Shown: one piece after another, positions 34,018-43,596 of the stretch
Numbering within the stretch: the stretch's first letter is position 1
Layout of the letters: every line of letters begins with the position of its first letter
NCBI RefSeq assembly: GCF_003217515.1
Contig: NZ_QJSX01000001.1
Coordinates: forward strand, 186,001-250,000
Reading direction: 5' to 3'
DNA: 64,000 nucleotides
Origin: Deinococcus yavapaiensis KR-236
GTDB taxonomy: Bacteria; Deinococcota; Deinococci; Deinococcales; Deinococcaceae
Notes under the pieces: model-generated
What the model was told of the DNA's origin: nothing
Databases searched by the model: none
What the model saw: only the letters and a program-made list of their open reading frames with translations
Made by a program: the position numbers and the translations under genes

Positions 34018-35316
34018 ATGGGAATGACGATTTCCGAGAAGATTCTGGCGGCGAAAGTCGGGCGTGAGAAGGTCGTGCCCGGCGAACTGTACGAAGTGCC
34101 GATCGACTGGGTGCTGTGCCACGAAGTCACGACGCCCGCCGCGCTGCGCATGCTCGAAGCGCGCGGCATGAATCGCGTGTTCGACCCGTCGCGCATCGTC
34201 GCGATTCCCGATCACACCGTGCCCGCCATGGACATCAAGGCGGCCAAGCTGTACCAAAAGCTCAAAAGTTGGGTGCAGGAGTTCGGCATCCAGCACTGGT
34301 TCGAGGTGGGCCGAGCGGGCATCGCGCACGTCGTTTTGGAAGGCACGGGCCTTATCAAGCCGGGCGAGACCCTCGTGAGCGGCGACTCTCACACCTGCAA
34401 CGCCGGCGCCCTCGGCATGTTCGCGACCGGGGTGGGGTCCACGGACCTCGCTGGCGCGATCTACTCGGGCAAAGTGTGGTTCAAGGTGCCCGAGACGATG
34501 CTGATTCGCGTCACGGGCGAACTGCAGGAGGGCGTCACGCCAAAGGACCTCGTGTTGGAGGTCATCAAGCGCATCGGCGCGGACGGCGCGAACTACCTCG
34601 TGATGGAATGGGTCGGCGACACCATCGACCGCATGGACATGGAGGGCCGCTTCACCCTCACGAACATGGCGATCGAGGCGGGCGGCAAGACGGGCATCAT
34701 CGCCGTGGACGACACGACGCGCAACTTCCTCGCGGCGCGCGGCGTCTCGCCCGATCAATACACCGAGCACCGCAGCGATCCCGACGCCGAGTACCAAGTC
34801 GTCGTGGACATCGACGCCAGCGAAGTCGAGCCCACAGTCGCCTATCCGCACATTCCCAGCAACGGGCGCGTGGCGGGCAGCGACAAGATCCGCGTCGATC
34901 AAGCGTACGTCGGTTCGTGCACGAACGGGCGCATCTCGGATTTGCGCGACGTCGCGCGCATCTTGCGCGGACGCAAAGTCGCCGACCACGTTCGCATGAT
35001 CGTCGTGCCCGCCACGCAGGCCGTGTGGAAGCAAGCGGTCGTGGAAGGCCTCATGGAAGTGTTCGTGGACGCGGGCGCGACCGTCAGTTACCCTTCGTGC
35101 GGCGCTTGCCTCGGGATGCACTCGGGCGTGCTCGGTCCGAACGACGTGTGCATCTCCAGCACGAACCGCAACTTCGTCGGACGCATGGGCGACCCGTCCG
35201 CGCAGATTTACCTCGCCTCGCCCGCCACGGTCGCCGCGAGCGCCGTGCGGGGCTACATCACCGATCCCCGCGAATTCAACGAATCGCATCAAGCCGTCGC
35301 GGTCAGCGCGGACTGA
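34018..35316 (+). CDS. leuC: 3-Isopropylmalate dehydratase large subunit
   Basis: 432 residues, the shorter LeuC/HacA type of the aconitase superfamily. Three cysteines bind the 4Fe-4S cluster: GSCTNGR (about residue 300) and SCGACLGMH (about 361 and 364). GDSHTCNAGALG and the C-terminal GRMG region are also conserved. It isomerises 2- to 3-isopropylmalate. Large subunits of this group can also act as homoaconitase; the Leu-rich leader and the leuD-leuB neighbours favour leucine. ATG follows AGGAGG by 9 nt; a second ATG two codons on is possible. First structural gene of leuCDB. Confidence 0.92.
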   Translation: MGMTISEKILAAKVGREKVVPGELYEVPIDWVLCHEVTTPAALRMLEARGMNRVFDPSRIVAIPDHTVPAMDIKAAKLYQKLKSWVQEFGIQHWFEVGRAGIAHVVLEGTGLIKPGETLVSGDSHTCNAGALGMFATGVGSTDLAGAIYSGKVWFKVPETMLIRVTGELQEGVTPKDLVLEVIKRIGADGANYLVMEWVGDTIDRMDMEGRFTLTNMAIEAGGKTGIIAVDDTTRNFLAARGVSPDQYTEHRSDPDAEYQVVVDIDASEVEPTVAYPHIPSNGRVAGSDKIRVDQAYVGSCTNGRISDLRDVARILRGRKVADHVRMIVVPATQAVWKQAVVEGLMEVFVDAGATVSYPSCGACLGMHSGVLGPNDVCISSTNRNFVGRMGDPSAQIYLASPATVAASAVRGYITDPREFNESHQAVAVSAD

Positions 35317-35323
35317 GGAGAAC

Positions 35324-35818
35324 ATGCCGAAAGTTTTCGTGTACCAGCGAGAGCACATCAACACCGACGAGATCATTCCCGCGCGCTACCTCACCTCGGA
35401 CGTCGAGGCGGAACTCGCGCAGCACGCCATGGAGGACCTCGACGGTTCCTTCGTGGAGCGCGCCGCGTCCGACGACATCCTGATTTGCGGGGAAGACTTC
35501 GGCTGCGGATCGAGCCGCGAGCACGCCGTGTGGGCCATTCGGGGCGCGGGCGTGCAGGCCGTGTTCGCGCCGAGCTTCGCTCGAATCTTCTACCGCAACG
35601 CCATCAACAACGGCTATCCCGTCTTCGAGAACCGCGAAGTGCTCGAAGCGTTCGAGGACGGCGACGAGGCGGCCCTCGACATCGAAGCGGGCACGCTGAC
35701 GAACGTGCGGACGGGCCGAGTCGTGCACTTCGCGCCTTTGCCGGACTTCGCGTTGGACATCGCGCGGGCGGGCGGTCTGCTGGAGTACTTGAAAGCCAAG
35801 GAGGTGCAGCATGCCTAA
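35324..35818 (+). CDS. leuD: 3-Isopropylmalate dehydratase small subunit
   Basis: 164 residues, the swivel domain that completes the active site with LeuC. The family loop EDFGCGSSREHAVW (about residues 53-66) and FAPSFARIFYRNAINNGYPV are present. INTDEIIPARYLT near the N-terminus is typical. It lies 7 nt after leuC and overlaps leuB by 8 bp, so LeuC and LeuD are made together. Confidence 0.94.
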   Translation: MPKVFVYQREHINTDEIIPARYLTSDVEAELAQHAMEDLDGSFVERAASDDILICGEDFGCGSSREHAVWAIRGAGVQAVFAPSFARIFYRNAINNGYPVFENREVLEAFEDGDEAALDIEAGTLTNVRTGRVVHFAPLPDFALDIARAGGLLEYLKAKEVQHA

Positions 35819-36860
35819 GGTGGTCGCGCTGCCCGGAGACGGCATCGGCAAGGAAGTGACGGACGCGGCGGTCGCGGTCTTGAAAGAAGTCGCGCCGGAC
35901 GTGACGATTCAAGAGCTTCTGATCGGCGGCGCGGCGGTCGACGCGGCGGGCGTGCCCTTCCCCGGCGAAGTCGAGGCGGCCGTCACCACGGCGGACGCCG
36001 TGCTGCTCGGCACGGTGGGCGGACCTCGGTACGACACCTTGCCCAGAGAGTTACGGCCCGAACGAGGCTTGCTCGCCCTTCGAAAGGCGCTCGGAGTGTA
36101 CGCGAACATCCGCCCCGTTCGGGTCGTGCCGGGCCTCGAGCACCTCTCGCCGTTGAGGCCGGAGAAGGCGCGGGGGGTGGACGTGCTGATCGTGCGCGAG
36201 TTGCTGGGCGGTCTGTACTTCGATTCGAACCGTGGGCGCAGCGGAGAGCGGGCGCACAACACCATGAGTTACACCGTGCCCGAGATCGACCGCATCGCGC
36301 GCATCGCCTTCTGGGCGGCCGAGCAGCGGCGCGGTCACGTCACGAGCGTCGACAAGGCGAACGTGCTGGAAGTCAGCGAGTTGTGGCGCGAAACGGTCAC
36401 GAAGGTCCACGAGGAGAAGTACCGTCACGTCACGCTTCGGCACGAACTCGTCGACTCGGCGGCGATGCTGCTCGTCTCGAATCCCACGCGCTACGACGTG
36501 ATTCTCACCGAGAACTTGTTCGGCGACATCTTGTCGGACCTCGCGGCCGTGCTGCCAGGCTCGCTGGGACTCATGCCTTCGGCCAGCCTCGGAGACGGAC
36601 CGGGCCTGTTCGAGCCCATTCACGGCTCGGCGCCCGACATCGCGGGGCAAGGCGTCGCGAATCCGGCGGCGGCGATTCTCAGCGTCGGGATGCTGCTGCG
36701 GCACGGCTTGAAGCGCTCGGGCGCCGCGAACAACGTGGACGCCGCCGTGAGCCTCGCTTTGCGCTCGCATCCTACCCGTGACATCGGCGGCACGGCCTCG
36801 ACGCAGGCGTTCGCGGACGCCGTGCTGCAAGCGTTGTCCACGACGAACGTCAGCGCCTGA
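35811..36860 (+). CDS. leuB: 3-Isopropylmalate dehydrogenase
   Basis: 349 residues of the beta-decarboxylating dehydrogenase family. It begins VVALPGDGIGKEV; LLGTVGGPRYDTLP, RPERGLLALRKALGVYANIRP and RELLGGLYF are LeuB-type, unlike the homoisocitrate enzyme at 7.7 kb. Metal and NAD residues lie in NLFGDILSDLAAVLPGSLG and HGSAPDIAGQGVANP. It oxidises 3-isopropylmalate to 2-oxoisocaproate. It overlaps leuD by 8 bp and ends the leuCDB operon. Confidence 0.94.
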   Translation: MPKVVALPGDGIGKEVTDAAVAVLKEVAPDVTIQELLIGGAAVDAAGVPFPGEVEAAVTTADAVLLGTVGGPRYDTLPRELRPERGLLALRKALGVYANIRPVRVVPGLEHLSPLRPEKARGVDVLIVRELLGGLYFDSNRGRSGERAHNTMSYTVPEIDRIARIAFWAAEQRRGHVTSVDKANVLEVSELWRETVTKVHEEKYRHVTLRHELVDSAAMLLVSNPTRYDVILTENLFGDILSDLAAVLPGSLGLMPSASLGDGPGLFEPIHGSAPDIAGQGVANPAAAILSVGMLLRHGLKRSGAANNVDAAVSLALRSHPTRDIGGTASTQAFADAVLQALSTTNVSA

Positions 36861-36914
36861 GAAGCGAACATTCGTTTGTCTACACCTTCTCGTCGCCCCG
36901 AAGGAAAAGGGCAT

Positions 36915-36920
36915 TAATGT
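36915..36920 (+). promoter_or_regulatory. -10 box for the ilv leader peptide and ilvBNC
   Basis: TAATGT, then 7 nt, then the ATG of the ilv leader peptide. Confidence 0.55.
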
Positions 36921-36927
36921 GACGTCA

Positions 36928-36984
36928 ATGCACCGCGCGCTTCCCAGCCTTCTCGTACTTGTACTTCGCTCCGGGGGTTTCTGA
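36928..36984 (+). CDS. ilv operon leader peptide (attenuation)
   Basis: An 18-residue peptide, MHRALPSLLVLVLRSGGF. The core is CTT CTC GTA CTT GTA CTT, so it reads Leu and Val supply, as expected for control of a Leu/Val/Ile operon; no Ile codon is present. It starts 7 nt after TAATGT and has no ribosome site. The codons for SGG include TCCGGGGG, complementary to CCCCCGGA in the hairpin that follows. Confidence 0.72.
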   Translation: MHRALPSLLVLVLRSGGF

Positions 36985-37011
36985 GCGAGGCGCGCGCGCA
37001 TCGACCACAAG

Positions 37012-37039
37012 GAGCCCCCGGACGCAAGTTCGGGGGCTC
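37012..37039 (+). terminator. Attenuator hairpin in the ilvB leader
   Basis: A 9-bp stem GAGCCCCCG / CGGGGGCTC with a 10-nt loop. The T-tract is weak (GCGCATTTCC), so termination may be leaky or factor-aided. The 5' arm and loop start (37015-37022) can instead pair with TCCGGGGG at 36970-36977 in the leader peptide. Confidence 0.6.
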
Positions 37040-37073
37040 GCGCATTTCCAGCAACACACGAAGGGAACGGGAC

Positions 37074-37271
37074 ATGAAACGGGACACGACACATCAACAC
37101 AAAGCGCGGGCGACGTTCGCCCCGAACTGCTTCGCGCGCCGCGAGTTCACCGAGCTCTCGCGGCGCGCTCCCTTTACAGCCCGGGCGGCCCTTCACGCGC
37201 TGATCGGCGCGCTGAGCGACCCCCGCTCGACCGAAGCCCTCGCGCCCGTCACGGTGAGGTGGCAACGATGA
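37074..37271 (+). CDS. Possible 65-residue ORF between attenuator and ilvB
   Basis: ATG at 37074 to TGA at 37271, ending 10 nt before ilvB. The product is basic (many Arg), with no recognisable domain. A weak GAAGGGAACGGGA precedes it. It fills an otherwise unexplained 240-bp leader, but codon and residue composition are not distinctive and it could be untranslated leader RNA. Confidence 0.25.
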   Translation: MKRDTTHQHKARATFAPNCFARREFTELSRRAPFTARAALHALIGALSDPRSTEALAPVTVRWQR

Positions 37272-37281
37272 GGTACCAAGC

Positions 37282-38942
<1,661 letters not shown>

Positions 38943-38946
<4 letters not shown>

Positions 38947-39509
38947 CGGCTTACACGCAAACCTCCGACTTTCTGCTGTCGCTCATCGTTCGCGACGAAC
39001 CGCGCGTCCTGACTCGGGTCGCCAGCCTCATCGGGCGGCGCGGGTACAACATCAAGAGCTTGTCGGTCGGCACGACGGAAGTCCCCGGCGTGTCGCGCAT
39101 GACGATCGTCGTGCAAGGCGACCGCTCGATCGTCGAGAACGCCATCGCGCAACTCGAGAAGCTGCAAGACGTCATCAAGGTCGTCGATCACGCTCTCGAG
39201 AAGTTCGTGGACCGCGAACTCGTCCTCGTCAAGGTTCGCATCGAGTCGAGCGAGCAGCGCATCGAGGTGCGGCACATCGCCGAGGACTTCCGGGCGCGCA
39301 TCGTCGACGTGGGCCGACGCGCCTTGATGTTCGAGGTGACGGGCGACGAAGGCAAGATCACCGCGTTCATCGAGCAAATGCGCCCCTTCGGAATCATCGA
39401 GACGATGCGCACGGGCCGCGTGGCCCTCACGCGCGGCAGCAACGCCGACATTCCCAGCCACGTGTACGGCGAAGGTCCGACGCAAGCGCTCGAACCCGTG
39501 ATCAACTGA
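38943..39509 (+). CDS. ilvN: Acetolactate synthase small (regulatory) subunit
   Basis: 188 residues with an N-terminal ACT domain (LIVRDEPRVLTRVASLIGRR, about residues 13-32, then GYNIKSLSVG) that binds valine, and the C-terminal IlvN domain (about 85-165). It activates IlvB and gives valine feedback inhibition. The usual length of IlvH-type subunits is about 160-170; the extra tail (residues 170-188) is unremarkable. ATGA overlap with ilvB. Confidence 0.94.
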
Positions 39510-39597
39510 CCGCACGGACGGGCAGCGCGCCTTCCCGACTTCCCCTTCGACATCCCGACTCGCGCCCTTTCGAACTTCAGGGCCTCCAGGAGACATC

Positions 39598-40608
39598 ATG
39601 ACCGCGAAAATGTACTACGACGCCGACGTCAACCTCTCGATCCTCGCCGACAAGACCATCGCCATCATCGGGTACGGGAGCCAAGCGCACGCGCACGCCC
39701 AAAACTTGCGTGACAGCGGCCTCGAAGTCGTGGTGGGCCTGCGCGAAGGCAGCCCGAGCCGCGGCAAGGCGCTCGCGGCGGGTCTGCGCGTCGCGACCAT
39801 CGAGGAAGCCACGCAGCAAGGAGACGTCGTGATGCTCCTCATTCCCGACGAGCATCAACCTGCCACGTACGAGCAAAGCGTCGCGCCGCACCTCACGGCG
39901 GGCAAGGCGCTCGCGTTCGGGCACGGCTTCAACATCCACTTCGGCCGCATCACGCCGCCCGAGGGCGTCGACGTGTTTCTCGTCGCGCCGAAGGGGCCGG
40001 GACACATGCTGCGCCGCGTGTACGTGGAAGGCGCCGGCATGCCGGGCATCTTCGCCGTGCATCAAGACGCGACCGGGCAGGCGCGAGACATCGCCCTCGC
40101 GTACGCGCGCGGCATCGGTTGCACGCGCGCCGGGGTGCTGGAGACGACGTTCAAGGAAGAAACCGAGACGGACTTGTTCGGCGAGCAGACCGTGCTGTGC
40201 GGCGGCCTCACGAAGTTGATCCAGACGGGCTTCGAGACGCTCGTGGAAGCGGGCTACCAACCCGAGATCGCGTACTTCGAGACGTTGCACGAAGTGAAGC
40301 TCATCGTGGACCTCATCTACGAGAAGGGCTTCGCGGGCATGCGCCACTCCATCTCGAACACCGCCGAGTACGGCGATTACGTGACGGGACCCAAAATCAT
40401 CACGGAAGACACGCGCGAGACGATGCGCGAAACGCTGCGCCGCATTCAAGCGGGCGAGTTCGCGCGCGAGTTCGTCGCCGAGACGGAAAACGGCTACCCG
40501 AACATGAAGCGCTGGCGCACCGAGATGAACGAACATCCGCTCGAAGTCGTCGGGAAGAAGTTGCGCGGCATGATGCCGTTCATTCAAAAGAAGGAACTGG
40601 AAGTCTAA
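39598..40608 (+). CDS. ilvC: Ketol-acid reductoisomerase
   Basis: 336 residues, class I. The NADPH-binding motif is IAIIGYGSQAHAHAQNLRDS (about residues 21-40), with the cofactor-choice loop LREGSPSRGKA. The C-terminal knotted domain has metal residues in KEETETDLFGEQTVLCGG (about 185-202) and SNTAEYGDYV. It rearranges and reduces acetolactate. Last gene of ilvBNC, followed by a terminator. AGGAG is 6 nt before the ATG. Confidence 0.96.
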   Translation: MTAKMYYDADVNLSILADKTIAIIGYGSQAHAHAQNLRDSGLEVVVGLREGSPSRGKALAAGLRVATIEEATQQGDVVMLLIPDEHQPATYEQSVAPHLTAGKALAFGHGFNIHFGRITPPEGVDVFLVAPKGPGHMLRRVYVEGAGMPGIFAVHQDATGQARDIALAYARGIGCTRAGVLETTFKEETETDLFGEQTVLCGGLTKLIQTGFETLVEAGYQPEIAYFETLHEVKLIVDLIYEKGFAGMRHSISNTAEYGDYVTGPKIITEDTRETMRETLRRIQAGEFAREFVAETENGYPNMKRWRTEMNEHPLEVVGKKLRGMMPFIQKKELEV

Positions 40609-40630
40609 AGCGGCGTTCGCTTCACGCGTC

Positions 40631-40665
40631 GTCCCTCTCCCCTCGGCGGGAGAGGGACTGTCTTT
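40631..40665 (+). terminator. Intrinsic terminator after ilvC
   Basis: A perfect 11-bp stem GTCCCTCTCCC / GGGAGAGGGAC with loop CTCGGC, followed by TGTCTTT. Confidence 0.85.
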
Positions 40666-40705
40666 CTCGCGCTCGGCGCGTATGCTGCCTTGCAGGAGAC
40701 GCAGC

Positions 40706-41455
40706 ATGCCCGAGAATCCATCCGACTTGTTCGGTTCGACGAACACGCCCGAAACCTCGAAGTCGATCAAGCCCGCCGGACTTCCAGAGTCGTGGCAGCG
40801 GGCGCTCGACGCGGAATTCGCCGCGCCCTACTTTCACGCCCTCAAAGACTTCCTCGTGGAGGAGAGGCGCGCGTACACCGTATATCCGCCCGCGCCCGAC
40901 GTCATGAACGCGCTGCGCTTCACGCCGCTGGAAAACGTGAAGGTGCTGATTCTCGGGCAAGACCCGTACCATGGGCCCGGTCAGGCGCACGGACTGAGCT
41001 TCTCGGTGCGGCCCGGCGTGCGCGTGCCGCCGAGCTTGCAAAACATTTTCAAGGAGCTTCAAGCGGACATCCCCGACTTCAAGCCGCCGAAGCACGGTTA
41101 CCTGAAAGCGTGGGCGGAGCAGGGAGTCTTGCTTTTGAACGCCGTCTTGACGGTGCGGCAAGGCGAGCCGAACAGCCACGCGGGTCGCGGCTGGGAGCAC
41201 TTCACGGACGCCGTCATCGAGGCGGCGAACGCGCAGGAGCAACGCGTCGTGTTCGTGCTGTGGGGTGCGTACGCCCGCAAGAAGAAGAAGCTCGTGACGG
41301 GTCGGCAGCACGTCGTGTTGGAAAGCGCTCACCCCAGTCCCTTGAGCGCCGAGCGCTTCTTCGGCTCTCGGCCGTTCAGCAAGGTGAACGCGGCGCTTCA
41401 GGAAGCGGGCCGCGCACCCGTCGATTGGCAGTTGCCGATGAAGGTGGAGGAATAG
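40706..41455 (+). CDS. ung: Uracil-DNA glycosylase, family 1
   Basis: 249 residues. The water-activating motif GQDPYHGPGQAHGLSFSV (about residues 84-101) and the minor-groove loop HPSPLSAERFFG (about 211-222) define family 1 UNG. LLLNAVLTVR is the uracil-recognition strand. It removes uracil from DNA to start base-excision repair. The N-terminus has about 30 extra polar residues. ATG at 40706 follows AGGAG by 7 nt. It stands between the ilvC terminator and the leuA attenuator, so it is its own transcription unit. Confidence 0.95.
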   Translation: MPENPSDLFGSTNTPETSKSIKPAGLPESWQRALDAEFAAPYFHALKDFLVEERRAYTVYPPAPDVMNALRFTPLENVKVLILGQDPYHGPGQAHGLSFSVRPGVRVPPSLQNIFKELQADIPDFKPPKHGYLKAWAEQGVLLLNAVLTVRQGEPNSHAGRGWEHFTDAVIEAANAQEQRVVFVLWGAYARKKKKLVTGRQHVVLESAHPSPLSAERFFGSRPFSKVNAALQEAGRAPVDWQLPMKVEE

Positions 41456-41474
41456 ACAACCCGAACGTTCGTTC

Positions 41475-41503
41475 TTGAATGTGGCTTCACGAACTCTTAC
41501 AGT
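41475..41503 (+). promoter_or_regulatory. Promoter for the leuA leader peptide and leuA
   Basis: TTGAAT (41475-41480), 17-bp gap, TACAGT (41498-41503), then 6 nt to the leader-peptide ATG. This is the clearest complete promoter among the three attenuators. Confidence 0.7.
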
Positions 41504-41509
41504 CGAGAC

Positions 41510-41563
41510 ATGTTCGGTCGCCGCTCGCTTCTTCTTCGTCCGCTCCGGGAGAGTCGGGCGTAA
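41510..41563 (+). CDS. leuA leader peptide (attenuation)
   Basis: A 17-residue peptide, MFGRRSLLLRPLRESGA, with CTT CTT CTT in the middle and a further CTC. It starts 6 nt after TACAGT with no ribosome site. GCTCCGGG (41542-41549), in the codons after the Leu run, is complementary to CCCGGAGC in the hairpin 36 nt downstream. Confidence 0.75.
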   Translation: MFGRRSLLLRPLRESRA

Positions 41564-41582
41564 GAATCGCGTGCGCCAACCA

Positions 41583-41618
41583 CCCCCGGAGCGAACAAAG
41601 CTCCGGGGGTTCGCTTTT
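41583..41618 (+). terminator. Attenuator hairpin before leuA
   Basis: A perfect 10-bp stem CCCCCGGAGC / GCTCCGGGGG with loop GAACAAA, followed by TTCGCTTTT. Its 5' arm can instead pair with GCTCCGGG in the leader peptide. Confidence 0.82.
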
Positions 41619-41645
41619 GGGTTTCGTTTCGACAAGGAGAACGCC

Positions 41646-43220
41646 ATGACGAGTTCCACTTCCCGCATCCACATCTTCGACACGACCCTGCGTGACGGCG
41701 AGCAGTCGCCGGGCGTCGCCCTCAACCACAACCAGAAGATCGAGATCGCGCACGCCCTCGCGCGTCTGGGCGTGGACGTCATCGAGGCGGGCTTTCCGAT
41801 CACGTCCGACGGGGACTTCGAGTGCGTCAAGCGCATCTCGCGCGAAGTCCGCGGCCCGACGATTTGCGGCTTGGCGCGCACGGCCCGAGGAGACATCGAA
41901 CGGGCCGCGCAAGCGCTCGAATCTGCCGCGAAGTCGCGCATTCACGTGTTCACGTCCGCCAGCAAGGTGCAAATCGAGCACATGCTGCGCAAGACGCCCG
42001 AGCAAGTCGTCGAGTCGAGCGTGAAGGCCGTGCAGTTCGCGCGGCAGTTCACGGACGACGTGGAGTTCAGCGGGCAAGACGTCATGCGCGCCGACTTCGA
42101 CTTCGTGATTCGCTTGTACGACGCGGCCATCGAGGCGGGCGCGACGGTCATCAACATTCCCGACACGGTCGGGTACGGCACCCCCGAGGAGTACGGGCGC
42201 CTCATCGCCCGCGTGCGCGACGAGATCGTGCGCGGCCGGCCGGTCGCGATTTCGACTCACTGCCACGACGACCTCGGCATGGCTACCGCCAACAGCCTCG
42301 CGGCCGTCGAGAACGGCGCCACTCAAATCGAGTGCACCATCAACGGCATCGGCGAGCGAGCGGGCAACACGTCGCTGGAGGAAGTCGTGATGGCGATTCA
42401 CACGCGCCGCGACCACTACCGAGCCGAGACGGGCCTGCGCACGCGCGAGCTGTACCGCGTGTCACGCCTCGTGTCGCGCCTCACGGGGATGCCCGTCCAG
42501 CCGAACAAGGCCATCGTCGGCGACAACGCCTTCGCGCACGAAAGCGGCATTCACCAAGACGGCGTGCTGAAGCACAAGGAAACGTACGAGATCATGAACG
42601 CCGAACTCGTCGGGCGCGAAGCGGCCGTCATGGTGATGGGCAAGCACAGCGGCCGCGCCGCGTTCCGCAAGGCGCTCTCCGACCTCGGGTACGTCACGAA
42701 CGGCACCTCGGACCGAGGGCTGAACGAGGACGCCGTGAACGCCTTGTTCGCCCGCTTCAAGGAACTCGCCGACCGCAAAGGGCAAATCTACGCGGACGAC
42801 TTGCGCGCCCTCGTCGAGGCGGGCGCGGAAGTGCAAGCGACCTTCCACATCGACTCGTTGCAAGTCCTGTCGGGAACGCACGTCACCCCGACCGCCACCA
42901 TCAAGCTCACCTCGCCGAACGGGATGCTGGAAGCCGCCGCCACGGGCGACGGTCCGGTGGCCGCCGCCATGAACGCCATCAGCCACGCGACGGGCATCAC
43001 GCCCGAACTCGACAGCTACCGCCTTCAAAGCGTCACGCGCGGCAACGAGGCGCTCGGGGAAGTCAGCGCGGGCGTGCGCTACAAGGGCGTCACCGTGATG
43101 GGCATCGGTCTCGCGACGGACGTCGTCGAAGCGTCCGCGAGGGCGTGGCTGCACGCCATCAACCAGATCGTCGCGGGGCAGGCCCGCGTCAAGGCGACCG
43201 TGACGGCGGAGACGCCCTGA
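41646..43220 (+). CDS. leuA: 2-Isopropylmalate synthase
   Basis: 524 residues, full-length LeuA. The catalytic TIM barrel starts IFDTTLRDGEQSPGVALN (about residues 10-27). Metal residues include HCHDD (about 202-206), and FAHESGIHQDG is the LeuA signature. The C-terminal dimer domain (about 395-515) binds leucine for feedback inhibition (GVRYKGVTVMGIGLATDVVEAS). It condenses acetyl-CoA with 2-oxoisovalerate. The gene follows its own Leu-rich leader and overlaps the next gene by one base (TGATG). Confidence 0.95.
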   Translation: MTSSTSRIHIFDTTLRDGEQSPGVALNHNQKIEIAHALARLGVDVIEAGFPITSDGDFECVKRISREVRGPTICGLARTARGDIERAAQALESAAKSRIHVFTSASKVQIEHMLRKTPEQVVESSVKAVQFARQFTDDVEFSGQDVMRADFDFVIRLYDAAIEAGATVINIPDTVGYGTPEEYGRLIARVRDEIVRGRPVAISTHCHDDLGMATANSLAAVENGATQIECTINGIGERAGNTSLEEVVMAIHTRRDHYRAETGLRTRELYRVSRLVSRLTGMPVQPNKAIVGDNAFAHESGIHQDGVLKHKETYEIMNAELVGREAAVMVMGKHSGRAAFRKALSDLGYVTNGTSDRGLNEDAVNALFARFKELADRKGQIYADDLRALVEAGAEVQATFHIDSLQVLSGTHVTPTATIKLTSPNGMLEAAATGDGPVAAAMNAISHATGITPELDSYRLQSVTRGNEALGEVSAGVRYKGVTVMGIGLATDVVEASARAWLHAINQIVAGQARVKATVTAETP

Positions 43221-43507
43221 TGATCCTCGAAGTCGCCACCATCGAGTTGCACGAAGGGGGCGCGGACGAATTCGTTCGCGTGATGCCGAGCGCCTTTCCG
43301 ATCCTCGAAAGCACGCCCGGGTACCTTCGGCACGAACTGCACCGAGGCGTCGAACGTCCCGACGTCTTCACCCTGCTGGTGTGGTGGGAGAACCTCGAAG
43401 CGCACACCGTCACCTTTCGGCAATCCGAGCGCTTTCCGGCGTGGCGGGCCGTGTGGGGCCACTTGCTGCGGCACGCCCACGTCGAGCACTTCGAGCAGAC
43501 TTACTGA
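43220..43507 (+). CDS. Antibiotic-biosynthesis-monooxygenase-like (ABM) small protein
   Basis: 95 residues with the dimeric alpha-beta barrel pattern: ILEVATIELHEGGADEFVRV, then TPGYLRHELHRGVERPDVFTL and WWENLEAHTVTFRQSERF. The ABM fold occurs in monooxygenases without cofactor, haem-degrading enzymes and many unknowns. The start is fused to the leuA stop, so it is made with LeuA. The link to leucine synthesis is not explained by any known activity. Confidence 0.8.
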   Translation: MILEVATIELHEGGADEFVRVMPSAFPILESTPGYLRHELHRGVERPDVFTLLVWWENLEAHTVTFRQSERFPAWRAVWGHLLRHAHVEHFEQTY

Positions 43508-43596
43508 ATCGGCCCCGAACCAAGGGCTTCGCGAAGAACGGCCGAAGTAAGACAAGACGGCGCGCACGCGGCGCCGCACGCGGTACAAGGAGAGAC

